Below, in pieces: positions 53,091 to 62,749 of a DNA stretch of 64,000 nt. The stretch is from JAJXZJ01 sp050012855 (GTDB lineage Bacteria; Verrucomicrobiota; Verrucomicrobiia; Limisphaerales; J093): the NCBI GenBank assembly GCA_050012855.1, contig JBEKGJ010000012.1, forward strand, positions 30,543 through 94,542, read 5' to 3'. How positions within the stretch are numbered: position 1 is the first letter of the stretch; every line of letters begins with the position of its first letter. A model generated the notes under the pieces. That model saw nothing but the letters and a program-made list of their open reading frames with translations, was not told where the DNA came from and did not search any database. Both the position numbers and the translations under genes were made by a program.

Positions 53091-54128
53091 TTAATAGTAA
53101 AAGAAAATGAGGAACTGTCTTGTTGACGATTGCTCAGAATAGACAAGCACCTCTGTTGGCAAGAACGGAAAACGAGAATTAGGCAGCGCATTTGTGAATT
53201 GATTGTTAAGAGACCAACCGATTGCTTCCATTTCTTGGAGTGAAAGCATTGGTGAAGCCACGTTTGTTGATATACTTATGGGCGGGGTTATGAAAGAAGA
53301 GCCATTTGCAATTAGGTCTTCTGCTCGTACCCTGAGATGGTTAAGGCCCTTTACTTCCTGCATTGTTATAGCATTGACTTTAAGTGCCTGTGGCTGCCAT
53401 CCCGCGAAAGTAAGATTTGTTAAGTCTAAAGGAATAAACAAATCTATTGCGATGCCCTTAGCTGGCAGACTTCCTTTGTTCAGCACTCGATATTGGATAG
53501 TTCTGGATTGTTGCAGAGATATTACTGCCTTTTTTGTCGCAAGCGGAATCGGTGAATCGTTGACCACTAACTCTAAATTAACTACTTCCGAATCTGTGTT
53601 TGTGTGCGACGCAACAGTTGCAACCTCCGCCAAGAGCGCATCCATTCGCACAGTCAATGGCGTATTTGTGGATTGGCTATATGCTAACATCATCCAACAG
53701 GCTAAGTCATTTTTGCTGCTTTGCGCTTCCAGTTGCGCTTTGTCGCGCTCTTGCGTTAACTGCAATATCTTGTTGCTCTCCTCTTGGTTCTGTCCGTTTA
53801 GCCTTTGAACTTCAAGTTGATAATTGCCTAAAAGAGCCGCGTTGCTTTGGCCAGTTGTTGTAAATGAGTATTCAAGAAACTGTTTATCCTTAGCTAGCCC
53901 TGTGATTTGGGAATTCTTGTCGCATCCCCTCCATAACAAAACTGCCATTACGATAATGACGCAAACAAACAAAATGGGAGAGTGTCTTGTAGCAAAAGGA
54001 ATCTCCCTCCATAAATGATTTCCGAGTTTTGGTTGGTGGAAATACTGGAAAACACAATCCCAGGCCGTCCGAAGACGATGCGTGGCCTTAGAGCTTCTTT
54101 GCTCAGTCGCTTTCTTATCTATTGCCAT
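53091..54128 (-). CDS. Hypothetical membrane protein in AT-richer, probably foreign DNA
   Basis: A 345-residue protein. A basic N-terminal region precedes one membrane helix (SPILFVCVIIVMAVLLW, near residue 50-67). A coiled-coil stretch follows (about 75-140: LEVQRLNGQNQEESNKIL, LTQERDKAQLEAQSSKND), then a C-terminal beta-rich domain (SRTIQYRVLNKGSLPAKG, KGIAIDLFIPLDL). No family is recognised. The DNA is visibly much richer in A and T than all flanking sequence, and codons such as aaa, tta and aga are common, indicating horizontal acquisition. It is the clearest foreign gene in the window. Confidence 0.6.
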   Translation of the reverse strand: MAIDKKATEQRSSKATHRLRTAWDCVFQYFHQPKLGNHLWREIPFATRHSPILFVCVIIVMAVLLWRGCDKNSQITGLAKDKQFLEYSFTTTGQSNAALLGNYQLEVQRLNGQNQEESNKILQLTQERDKAQLEAQSSKNDLACWMMLAYSQSTNTPLTVRMDALLAEVATVASHTNTDSEVVNLELVVNDSPIPLATKKAVISLQQSRTIQYRVLNKGSLPAKGIAIDLFIPLDLTNLTFAGWQPQALKVNAITMQEVKGLNHLRVRAEDLIANGSSFITPPISISTNVASPMLSLQEMEAIGWSLNNQFTNALPNSRFPFLPTEVLVYSEQSSTRQFLIFFYY

Positions 54129-54272
54129 ACTGCTAAAGCTTCCAGTGATATGCGAGGGGTGTCAAGTGGATTATCACTGTATGTCAAGGGGGGTGTCGCC
54201 TCCCGGGCAAGAAAAGCTCGCCCAAGACAACGGGGCGGCAAGGCAGGGATTTTATGACGTGGGGACGGGCAA

Positions 54273-54302
54273 CAAAAAACCCCCGGGGGATTGGCCCGGG
54301 GG
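54273..54302 (-). terminator. Rho-independent terminator (minus strand)
   Basis: Stem cccccggg (54280-54287) with cccgggggg-type arm (54295-54302), loop ggattgg, followed on the minus strand by six T (complement of aaaaaa at 54274-54279). It would end transcripts arriving from the right, before the AT-rich gene. Its own upstream gene is unclear; a weak 76-codon frame at 54323-54553 ends just before it. Confidence 0.8.
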
Positions 54303-54322
54303 CGGAAGTGGATTTGAGCGGA

Positions 54323-54553
54323 TCAAGCCTTCAATCCGTACAGTCCGGGGGCGGATTTCCTGCAAAATTGCCCCTTTTGCTGGCCTTGGGCGGGCAGCGT
54401 GTTCTTGTGCGTGGTCTTGTGCGTGCCCGGAAGCGTCAAGACGGGGCAACGGCGTCTGGCTGTCAGGGTTTGACCCGTCCGGGCGGAAAGGGCTCGCCAG
54501 CCTGTCAGCCAGACGGCAAGAATGGGCGGATATGACGACAGCGGAAACCGCAC
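54323..54553 (-). CDS. Doubtful small basic protein upstream of the terminator
   Basis: A 76-residue Arg/Lys/Thr-rich frame ends about 20 bp before the terminator. Only its position supports it; there is no domain, and the upstream gap 54554-54750 is empty. It may be a shadow of non-coding DNA. Confidence 0.25.
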   Translation of the reverse strand: MRFPLSSYPPILAVWLTGWRALSARTGQTLTARRRCPVLTLPGTHKTTHKNTLPAQGQQKGQFCRKSAPGLYGLKA

Positions 54554-54750
54554 TTGACGGGTTCACTCGCGATGTCGGTTCAATCTGGTGCGACTGGAGG
54601 AACGACGGCAACGACGCCGTGAACTGGGAAGCCGAATAACTCTACGGTGTGGAAGGTCTCGGCCCGTTCGACGAATTCTAACAACCCTGTGTCTTCTGGC
54701 CGCCGTCAGCGGCGCACCAGCCGAAGAAGCCGATTTTCCGACTCGCTATT

Positions 54751-55551
54751 TCAACAAGCGCACAGCGCTGCTTGTCGCCACTGCTGTTCAAAGAACTTAC
54801 GATCATATTTGGCAAGTTCGTGACTTTTAGGGACCACCTCCAAGATTTCATCCTTGTCCAAACTATTCAGGGATGCGCCGCAGGTTACAATGGTTCCGTC
54901 CGTGCAAACAAGAAACCGTCGATGTGGTTTTTGAGTTGTATAAGTCCGGGCCTGCCAATTGGACCCGTTCTCCTTATTCACGTCACAGAGAAATGAGGCA
55001 AGGGTTTGACATTCTTTTGTGCGCAGAGCACCAGTCAGTAAACGCAGAGTCCGCTCGATCGGAGTGCCAAGCTCATTCACTTTTAGCAGATTCACAACGG
55101 ACTCTACCCGCGTGTACGGGTCGTGAACGCACTCAATTGTTCGGCCACTGAGCACCTGAGAAATTCGCCTGAGATTTGTTGCAGGTTCTCCAGCTTTGAG
55201 TCGTTTGGGAAGTTCTACCTCCGCATTGACGCCAGTGCGCCATAACCGGTCTTCCTCCTGCCAACGGGCTAATTGTTCCGCGCCATCGAGTGTTAAGCGG
55301 ATTTCGGCGCGGTTCGGCGAAACCTCAATCCACCCCGCCTTCTTCCACCCTTCCATTATCGAATCGGGGGGCAGGCTTGCCACGCAACCATCATAGCCGA
55401 GCAACCTTAACTGATCGTCTATGCGCAGTATGCCGGCCCTCCTGCCGCCGGCCAAGCAGGCCGGCCAGAGACAAGTTGCGGAGTGGCGTAATTGAGCGTC
55501 TTTATCCCACTGCATAGCGGGAGAGTCGGGGAAAACCAAGCAAGTTGGCAA
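54751..55551 (-). CDS. Hypothetical protein with repeat-derived N-terminal region
   Basis: A frame of 266 codons (or about 254 from the ATG at 55515) without recognised domains. RLTLDGAEQLARWQEEDRLW and VVNLLKVNELGTPIERTLRLL look like ordinary soluble helices; the C-terminus includes RFLVCTDGTIVTCGASL. The segment coding WPACLAGGRRAG near residue 30 is a palindrome (ggccggcctgcttggccggc) whose lead tgtctctggccggc also occurs at 37168, so part of the N-terminus may be repeat DNA. The gene lies in the accessory stretch next to tRNA-Arg. No function is suggested. Confidence 0.5.
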   Translation of the reverse strand: MPTCLVFPDSPAMQWDKDAQLRHSATCLWPACLAGGRRAGILRIDDQLRLLGYDGCVASLPPDSIMEGWKKAGWIEVSPNRAEIRLTLDGAEQLARWQEEDRLWRTGVNAEVELPKRLKAGEPATNLRRISQVLSGRTIECVHDPYTRVESVVNLLKVNELGTPIERTLRLLTGALRTKECQTLASFLCDVNKENGSNWQARTYTTQKPHRRFLVCTDGTIVTCGASLNSLDKDEILEVVPKSHELAKYDRKFFEQQWRQAALCAC

Positions 55552-55655
55552 GCAGATTTGAGCATATCCGTCTCCGGGCGCGGCTGGTTCTCAAAACCGC
55601 CTCAGTTTGGCGTCGTCTCAATACAGCCCTCGGGTCACGGGACTTGTCGGATACG

Positions 55656-55850
55656 TTATCCGCGCACCAGCCGCAAAAGTTGGTCCCCTGATCCGACCTT
55701 GCGACCCACGGCGTCCTACGTGTAGTCCTGCCCCTTGATGTACCGGTCCAGCATCGCGCCGGTGGCGGATAGCAGGATGATGACGGAGCCTTGATCGAGC
55801 AACTGACCGATGACGCGCCCTTGGGCGTCGCGGACTATTTTTTTATCCAT
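55656..55850 (-). pseudogene. Small protein gene interrupted by an amber codon
   Basis: From the ATG at 55850, with a strong RBS (aggaggcatt), the frame reads MDKKIVRDAQGRVIGQLLDQ and on to IKGQDYT, then TAG at 55718-55716. It then continues open as DAVGRKVGSGDQLLRLVRG to TAA at 55656. Small proteins of this repeat type end with a D-x-x-GRxxGxGDQxLRLL pattern and have a Tyr where the TAG stands, so a Tyr codon seems to have mutated to amber. The 44-residue truncated product could still be made. No function is known. Confidence 0.6.
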
Positions 55851-55858
55851 AATGCCTC

Positions 55859-56009
55859 CTACTCGAAAAACCTCTCGAACTCATCCTCGGCCATACCGTC
55901 GCCCATCGCTTGGAGTTTCGCCCCAACGTCCGCCAAATCCGCGTGGTCATGAAGGGTCGGTCCCAAGTATTGACAACTCTTGACTGTTCGCCGGTGTCGG
56001 GTTGGTCAT
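55859..56009 (-). pseudogene. Frameshifted small protein gene
   Basis: The ATG at 56009 opens MTNPTPANSQELSILGTDPS and stops at 55947, but the +1 frame continues LHDHADLADVGAKLQAMGDG and then MAEDEFERFFE to a stop at 55859. The 151-bp span is one base over a multiple of three, as expected for a single-base insertion in a 50-codon gene. The next gene begins 9 bp later after an RBS formed by the overlapping GTAGGAGG. Function unknown. Confidence 0.5.
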
Positions 56010-56020
56010 CAACCCGCCGA

Positions 56021-56197
56021 CTACTCATCCAGAATCGGTTCGGCGAAGGCTTCGCACACGGTGGACCGCGGGCCGACGAAAAGGCGCCGGATCTGCCGTT
56101 GGCCTCGCACTGAGGCTTCGGCGAAGATCAGCCAATGCCCGCCCAGCCGTCGGGCAGCCACCATGGCAGACTGGCGGATCGCGAACCACTGGGTCAC
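56021..56197 (-). CDS. Small hypothetical protein
   Basis: A 58-residue frame, GTG start at 56197 (or ATG at 56164): TQWFAIRQSAMVAARRLGGH, LIFAEASVRGQRQIRRLFVG, PRSTVCEAFAEPILDE. It stops with TAG 11 bp before the next small frame and thus looks like the first of three tandem small genes. It is rich in Arg and has a compact composition; no domain is recognised. The intact frame contrasts with its damaged neighbours. Confidence 0.45.
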   Translation of the reverse strand: MTQWFAIRQSAMVAARRLGGHWLIFAEASVRGQRQIRRLFVGPRSTVCEAFAEPILDE

Positions 56198-56340
56198 GAG
56201 TGCGGCCGCAAGCGGTACACTACCGTAATGGATTCCACCCCGCGCCCGGCGATTCGCCGACCAGATCCGCTTGCCTTTGCGGCGGCGGAACGCATAATTG
56301 CCCTCCGGCGGCACAACCCGCGTGGGTCGGTCGGCCGGTG

Positions 56341-56417
56341 GCGCCCGTAGCTCAGGTGGATAGAGCATCTGCCTTCTAAGCAGAGGGTCCCGCGTTCGAA
56401 TCGCGGCGGGCGCGCCA
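56341..56417 (+). tRNA. tRNA-Arg (anticodon TCT)
   Basis: A full cloverleaf: acceptor gcgcccg/cgggcgc, D-arm from tagctcaggtggatagagca, anticodon stem tctgc/gcaga with loop cttctaa giving anticodon TCT, T-arm ccgcg-ttcgaat-cgcgg, discriminator G and encoded CCA. It reads AGA codons. The accessory genes at 53-56 kb lie on its 5' side, so it is not obviously the attachment site for an element. Confidence 0.97.
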
Positions 56418-56456
56418 TGCCTTGTTTTTTGTCCCTGAAGGTGTATAGCCTGTTTT

Positions 56457-57341
56457 GTGCTCACGCTGGAACAACTCGCCGGTCTCCTCGACCCATACCG
56501 CCCCGCCGCCGCCAGCCGGGTCAAGGAATTCGCAATCAACGGACATACGTTCGGCTTCAACTCCCGCCCAGCCATCATGGGCGTCGTCAATCTCTCCGCC
56601 GGTTCGTGGTACCGCGAAAGTGTCTGCCTCTCTGCGGAACAGGCGATCCAACGCGGTTGCGTTCTGCGCACGCAAGGGGCCGACCTCGTGGACGTGGGCG
56701 CCGAATCCTCCCTGGCCAACACCGAGCGGGTGGATGACGCGCTCCAAAACAGCCGCCTGATCCCGGTCGTGAAGGGGCTCCACGGACACGGCGTCCCCGT
56801 GTCGGTGGAAAGCTATCAGCCGGCGGTGATCCGCGCCTGCCTCGACGCCGGGGCGGGCGTGGTCAACCTGACCGGCAGCCAAACGGAGGAGATTTACCGG
56901 ATCGTCGCCGCCCACGACGCCGCCGTCGTCATTTGCCACGTCCAGGGCCCCAATGTTCGCGAGGTGGGCGATTTCGATTTCGGCGCGGATCCGACGGCGA
57001 TGATGCACGATTATTTTGCGCGGCAGATCGAGGTGGCCACGCGCGCCGGGGTGGAAAAAATCATCATTGATCCCGGCCTGGGATTTTATTACCGGAACCT
57101 CCAGGACAGCGCCACGCGGGTGCGGCACCAGATCAATGTGTTTTTGAACAGCTTCCGGCTGCGTACGCTCGGCTTTCCGGTCTGCCATGCCCTGCCGCAC
57201 GCCTTCGAGTACTTCGGCGCGGAAGTCCGCTGCGCCGAACCGTTCTTTGCCGTGCTGGCGGCGCTGGGGAAAACGGACCTTTTCCGCACCCACGAAGTCC
57301 CGCGCATCAAGGCCGTGCTCGACACGCTCCGGGTTTATTAG
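56457..57341 (+). CDS. Dihydropteroate-synthase-like (pterin-binding) protein
   Basis: A 294-residue TIM-barrel protein of the dihydropteroate-synthase superfamily. PAIMGVVNLSAGSWY resembles the substrate loop I of DHPS, GADLVDVGAESSLANTERVDD contains the usual DVGAES-type motif, and VEKIIIDPGLGFYYR the conserved IIDPGxGF. A later ICHVQGPN stands where DHPS has a metal/pABA-contact loop. Several loops differ from folate-synthesis DHPS, so a related reaction (methyltransferase-type pterin binding) is possible. GTG start at 56457; the gene begins 40 bp after tRNA-Arg. Confidence 0.8.
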   Translation: MLTLEQLAGLLDPYRPAAASRVKEFAINGHTFGFNSRPAIMGVVNLSAGSWYRESVCLSAEQAIQRGCVLRTQGADLVDVGAESSLANTERVDDALQNSRLIPVVKGLHGHGVPVSVESYQPAVIRACLDAGAGVVNLTGSQTEEIYRIVAAHDAAVVICHVQGPNVREVGDFDFGADPTAMMHDYFARQIEVATRAGVEKIIIDPGLGFYYRNLQDSATRVRHQINVFLNSFRLRTLGFPVCHALPHAFEYFGAEVRCAEPFFAVLAALGKTDLFRTHEVPRIKAVLDTLRVY

Positions 57342-57364
57342 TCCCGCGTTCGGGGCGGCGTCAT

Positions 57365-59512
57365 TCAGACCGCAAACAGCACCCAAAAGACCACGCCCAT
57401 CGCCGTCGCGACCACCCAGCAACCCACGCCAGCCGGCCAGAACCACGGCGAGCGCCCCGGCGCGCCGCCGGCTGCCCCGCCCCCAGCCAACAACTGCCCC
57501 GCCAGCAGCAGGACACCGGCCATCACCAGCAGGGCGTGCAGCCCCGTCAGCAAAAACCAGATCGCCAGCGGGCGACTGCGCCAGGGTCCCAAGGACTCGA
57601 TCAGTTCCACTTCATCCGCCGGCAGGAGCACGGATTCGCCCGACGACGGCCCGCGCTGGAGTTGGATTAACCGCATGGCTGGTTTGTCCGGTTGCGAGAT
57701 CGCCGCCCGGTCCAATGCCTGGCCCCCGACGCGCCCAATGAATTCGCGACCGTCGGTCAGCCGCACGAAATCGTGCGTGAGCCGATCACGGCATTCCCAG
57801 CCACGAACCGACAGAAACGAGAGGCCCAACAGGACGGTCATGCCGATAAGAAGCCGGGCCCGACGCTGACGTCCTTTCCGCAAGGCCGATCGCGCGGCCC
57901 ACAAGGTCGCAGCCGACAGAACCAGAGCGAGCGAACCCAGCGTCGCCACGCTGCTCCCCGACGCGCCGAGCCTCCAGTCGTTGGAACCAGCCCGCACGCG
58001 CAGCGCAAAAAAAACAAGCGCGAGAAACCCGATGATCGTCGCGACCAGAAACAGCCGCCAACGCAACGTCCACTTTCCCCATGAACCGACTGTTTGGAGT
58101 TCCGCGTTTACGTGGCTTGGACCGCCTGAAGGCGGAACTCCGAGCCCAACTACCGAACCACCGATCCGGTTCATGGTCCTTGGGCAGGCCCAAACGGAAC
58201 AGGAAGCTCCCTCGCGCGTCACGTCCGGCCCACCCGCAGATGCAGCGACAACACCGGACCTCGCCATGGTCACCAGTGGACCATGCCGCCGGCTCCAGAG
58301 CCAGTTGACGCACAGCGGCGTTTGCGCCAGGGCCAGCATCCAAAGCGCGTGGAACCTTTGCGTGGCCGCGGGGGAATCAACGGCCACCGCGCCGCCGCCG
58401 TCACCGGACAACAGACTTGGAAGAAGAAACAGGCCCAGATAAAGCAGCGACAAAATGCAATGCACCTTGCCCCAGAACTCGTTCAGCCGCCGGCCGCTCG
58501 CGCCGGAGAAACCGACGTAGAGCCACGCATTGACCGCACAGAACGCAACGCCCGCCGCCACCGGCAACGCGCTGCGAAGACCGTATGCCACGGCCGCCAA
58601 CAACGTCAGCCCCGCGCCCACAAGAATCGCAAGGGCGAACCACCGTGCGGCCAACGGTCGAGCCCGCGCTTCCGCGCCTTCGGACAACGGTCCCAACAGA
58701 AGGTCGAAGGCGACACCCACCGACAGCAGCAGGAGCAGCATCGTCGCGAAGCCCAACCAACACGCCGCCGGCTCGGGCCAGAGTGGCAGCGACGTCAGCA
58801 AGCGGCTGCCCGACACATTGTCCATGAGTTGCAGCGCCACGACCGCCAGTGCGATCGGCACGCCGACCAGCAGCAGGCCGGCCGCAAGCCGTTGGGCGCA
58901 CTCGGACCACGAACGCGTCCCGCCAGCCACCAGCCCTGCCGATCCGCGGAGATGCGCCAACCCATTTACCGCGGCGGACAGCAGCGACAGTCCAAGCAGG
59001 CCCAGACCGAGCAGGCCCAGCGTCTGCGCGTCAAAACGCCAGGTTCCGGAGACCGTTTCCACCGGCGGCAAAGAAGCTGGCCAGCCGACCCGTGCCGGAC
59101 CACCGGGAGCAAAGAAGCTGGCCCCCAGCGCCAGCCCGCCGGCGACGCTCAGGCAAACAGCCGCACGCGCCAAATGCGGGAACAGCGGCCGCGGGGCAGA
59201 GGCCCGAGAACGAATTCCGAAGCCGCCAATTTGCAGCGTGACGAGGGCCAGGCACGTCAAGAGAGCGCCGCCGAGCGTCTGCAAGGCCCGCAGCAGGTCC
59301 GGCGAGAGCGCCCCGCCTTCCACCACATCCGATCCGAGCCAGCGCAGCGCCCAAGAGCCGACACCGGGCAGCGCCTCAGCCGGGCGGGACTGCTGCCAGC
59401 AAGTCAGCGTTTCGAGACCGAAACCCAGACCGAGGAAGACGACTGCGGCGACGAGCAACCCGCGCCCGAATGAGGCGCGGTCGGCGGATCGGTTTCCGGG
59501 TTCGGACCACAT
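57365..59512 (-). CDS. Large polytopic membrane protein with in-frame palindrome insertion
   Basis: A 715-residue protein with about fourteen predicted membrane helices; MWSEPGNRSADR starts at 59512. Near the C-terminus AIWFLLTGLHALLVMAGVLLL recalls a helix of cytochrome c oxidase subunit III and NEFWGKVHCILSLLYLGLFL one of subunit I, but no haem- or copper-ligand His pattern is convincing, so a heme-copper oxidase call is not supported. Between the helices near residues 445-477 a loop (TMNRIGGSVVGLGVPPSGGP) is coded by a palindromic element at 58080-58175. It is divergent to the ABC-2 permease gene (start 59612). Function unknown. Confidence 0.75.
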   Translation of the reverse strand: MWSEPGNRSADRASFGRGLLVAAVVFLGLGFGLETLTCWQQSRPAEALPGVGSWALRWLGSDVVEGGALSPDLLRALQTLGGALLTCLALVTLQIGGFGIRSRASAPRPLFPHLARAAVCLSVAGGLALGASFFAPGGPARVGWPASLPPVETVSGTWRFDAQTLGLLGLGLLGLSLLSAAVNGLAHLRGSAGLVAGGTRSWSECAQRLAAGLLLVGVPIALAVVALQLMDNVSGSRLLTSLPLWPEPAACWLGFATMLLLLLSVGVAFDLLLGPLSEGAEARARPLAARWFALAILVGAGLTLLAAVAYGLRSALPVAAGVAFCAVNAWLYVGFSGASGRRLNEFWGKVHCILSLLYLGLFLLPSLLSGDGGGAVAVDSPAATQRFHALWMLALAQTPLCVNWLWSRRHGPLVTMARSGVVAASAGGPDVTREGASCSVWACPRTMNRIGGSVVGLGVPPSGGPSHVNAELQTVGSWGKWTLRWRLFLVATIIGFLALVFFALRVRAGSNDWRLGASGSSVATLGSLALVLSAATLWAARSALRKGRQRRARLLIGMTVLLGLSFLSVRGWECRDRLTHDFVRLTDGREFIGRVGGQALDRAAISQPDKPAMRLIQLQRGPSSGESVLLPADEVELIESLGPWRSRPLAIWFLLTGLHALLVMAGVLLLAGQLLAGGGAAGGAPGRSPWFWPAGVGCWVVATAMGVVFWVLFAV
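58080..58175. repeat. 96-bp palindromic element inside the membrane-protein gene
   Basis: Outer arms catgaaccg (58080-58088) and cggttcatg (58167-58175) enclose a 10-bp inner pair ggagttccgc (58096-58105) and gcggaactcc (58132-58141), which contains a third small hairpin ccgcct-ga-aggcgg (58122-58135). Its length is exactly 32 codons, so the frame is kept. It looks like a mobile palindromic repeat located in a loop of the protein. Confidence 0.65.
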
Positions 59513-59611
59513 GCCGGGACGCTACGCAATCGCGTCGTGGTTTCCGAGCGGAAACCGGCTTCGCCGCCCAGCGGCACGAACGCAGTTGAAATCGCCGGCC
59601 GAAATCGGAGA

Positions 59612-61294
59612 ATGGCGCGCGTGATCTTCCTGCCGATTGTCGCCCGCGAGTTGCGGGTGGCGGCCCGGCGGCGCGGCACCTACCTCGGCCGGTTGGGCGC
59701 GGCCTTCGGAGCGCTGGCATTGGGCACATTCGTCTTTCTCGACAGCCGCGATTTCGCCCCGCGTGACCTCGGTATTATCCTGTTTCAGGCGCTGGCATGG
59801 CTCGCCTTCTTCTATTGCGCGATCAGCGGAGTCCGGCTCACGGCCGATTGCCTCAGCGAAGAACGCCGCGAAGGCACGCTCGGCTTCCTGTTTCTCACGG
59901 ACTTGAAGGGTTACGACATCGTACTGGGCAAACTGGCCGCCGCCGCCCTGCCTTCGCTGTTCAACCTGCTGGCCATCTTCCCGATTCTCGCCATCCCGCT
60001 CACCCTGGGAGGTGTGACCGGCACGCAGCTCTGGCAGGTGCCGCTCGTGTTGATGACCATCCAGTTTCTCTCGCTTTCCCTCGGTCTCGCCGTGTCCGTT
60101 TGGTTTCACAACGGACGCAAGGCGGCGGGCGCGACACTCCTGCTCCTGCTCTTCGTGATCCTCGGGCCGATTCTCGCCGTAATCTGGTTGCGCGTGACAA
60201 ACAGGACAGGGACGTTCCCCTTCGAACTCATGGCGTTGAGTCCGATCATGGCGCAGATGTTCGCGACCGACCCCAGCTTCGCCCGTTTGGCAGTCACCCG
60301 CAGCACTCCGTTCCTTTACGAGTTCTCTCTGTCGGTTTCGCTGATCCTGGCCCTCGGCGCGCTGGCCTTAACCAGTTTCGTTCTCCCTTGGATCTGGACG
60401 GACCGGCCCCTCAACGCCAAACCAAGCGACTGGCGCACCTGGCTCAATCGCTGGCGGCAGGGTGCGCCAGGCACGCGCGCGGCCTTTCGTCGCCGGTTGC
60501 TCGGCGTCAATCCGTTCTACTGGCTGGCGGCGCGGGACCGGTTGAAGCCGCTTTATGTCTGGCTGCTGCTCGGAGCGCTCGGCGCGGTCTGGGTCCTGGG
60601 CAACTGGCAATGGGGCGAGGACTGGCGGGACGCCGGCTTGAACCTGACGCTTTCGATCTTCGCCCACGGCGCGCTAAAATGCTGGATCGCCTCCGCGGTG
60701 GTGTACCGGTTGGCGGAGGATCGCCGCAGCGGTGCACTCGACCTGCTGCTGTCCACGCGGCTGACGGATCGCGAGATCCTCGTGGGCCAATGGCGGGCCC
60801 TCGTACGCCAGTTCGCCGCGCCGGTGGCGGTGGTGTTGCTGGCGAACACGTTCCTCTGCCGGGCCGAACTGCAGGCGGCCGGTTCGTTGGACCGCGATTT
60901 CATCATCCTGCTCTTCGCCGCCCGCGGCCTCGTACTTGTGCTCGACGCCGTCGCGCTCGCGTGGCTGGGACCGTGGATCGCCGTCAGCACGCGACGTCCG
61001 AACCAGGCAGCGGTCCGGACGCTCGCCTGCGTCGTCGGCCTGCCATGGGTGTTGTTGGTTGGCGGCTACTTCACCTGGCTGATCGCCAACTCCCTGCGCC
61101 AGTCATGGCAAGACCCCAGCGAGTATCAAAGCCTCGCGATCTGGTTTTTTATCGTCCTCGCGGTTGACTTGGTCGTGATGGCGGTGGCCCACACGCGGCT
61201 GCAGCGGGACTTCCGGCGGGTCGCGAGCGAACCGTTTCCCGCCCGGGCCGGCTGGCTCCGCCGCTGGCTCGGCGGTGAGGGCGCCAGGGCTTGA
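59612..61294 (+). CDS. ABC-2-type transporter permease-like protein
   Basis: A 560-residue membrane protein with about ten to twelve helices. MARVIFLPIVARELRVAARRRG (start at 59612, set by the first basic-to-hydrophobic segment), followed by ISGVRLTADCLSEERREGTLGFLFLT, is typical of ABC-2 permeases (EREXGTLG-type signature). A second half (GVNPFYWLAARDRLKPLYVW, EDRRSGALDLLLSTRLTDRE) repeats the pattern, indicating a fused two-permease protein. No ATPase gene adjoins it; one may be elsewhere. Substrate unknown; complex sugars, lipids or antibiotics are typical. Confidence 0.8.
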   Translation: MARVIFLPIVARELRVAARRRGTYLGRLGAAFGALALGTFVFLDSRDFAPRDLGIILFQALAWLAFFYCAISGVRLTADCLSEERREGTLGFLFLTDLKGYDIVLGKLAAAALPSLFNLLAIFPILAIPLTLGGVTGTQLWQVPLVLMTIQFLSLSLGLAVSVWFHNGRKAAGATLLLLLFVILGPILAVIWLRVTNRTGTFPFELMALSPIMAQMFATDPSFARLAVTRSTPFLYEFSLSVSLILALGALALTSFVLPWIWTDRPLNAKPSDWRTWLNRWRQGAPGTRAAFRRRLLGVNPFYWLAARDRLKPLYVWLLLGALGAVWVLGNWQWGEDWRDAGLNLTLSIFAHGALKCWIASAVVYRLAEDRRSGALDLLLSTRLTDREILVGQWRALVRQFAAPVAVVLLANTFLCRAELQAAGSLDRDFIILLFAARGLVLVLDAVALAWLGPWIAVSTRRPNQAAVRTLACVVGLPWVLLVGGYFTWLIANSLRQSWQDPSEYQSLAIWFFIVLAVDLVVMAVAHTRLQRDFRRVASEPFPARAGWLRRWLGGEGARA

Positions 61295-61420
61295 TTTCTG
61301 GGGCCGTATCCTGCGGCGGCGGCACTTTTCCGTTGAACCGCCCGGGCCACTTGCTACGCTGCGCGCCATCATCCAGCACGAACAAACATAGGTGCCCGTC
61401 ACCGCATCGCCCTACGATTC

Positions 61421-62467
<1,047 letters not shown>

Positions 62468-62749
62468 ACCGGAAAGCCCGCGGGAGGCCCGCTCGAGCGC
62501 AATGGCACACCCGCCTCGCGCTCATGGATCCGCAGATTTCCCCGCGACTTGCGCAGCGGGTTTGCCCCCGTCACGGCTTCAGCGCTTCCGTGTGGGCCTT
62601 CCGGCCGAAGCGCCGCACGCTGGAATCAAGCACCGCCTTGCCGGGCACCAACTGGACCGCTGCGGCGCCAGGAGTCCACAGAACCGTTGCATTCCCGGGC
62701 GTAACGTGGTGCAATTCGGACACGTTTTCGAACCAATCACACAACGCCT

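Noticed and set aside
52607..53110. Plus-strand frame of 167 codons
   Set aside because: Low-complexity Arg/Pro-rich product, no RBS or homology, overlapping an antisense frame with equal lack of support.
53091..56417. Integrative element inserted at tRNA-Arg
   Set aside because: The accessory genes lie on the 5' side of the tRNA, no integrase was found, and no duplicated tRNA 3' end was seen.
57365..59512. Fused cytochrome c oxidase subunit I/III
   Set aside because: Two helices are reminiscent, but the required haem and copper ligand histidines in order were not found.
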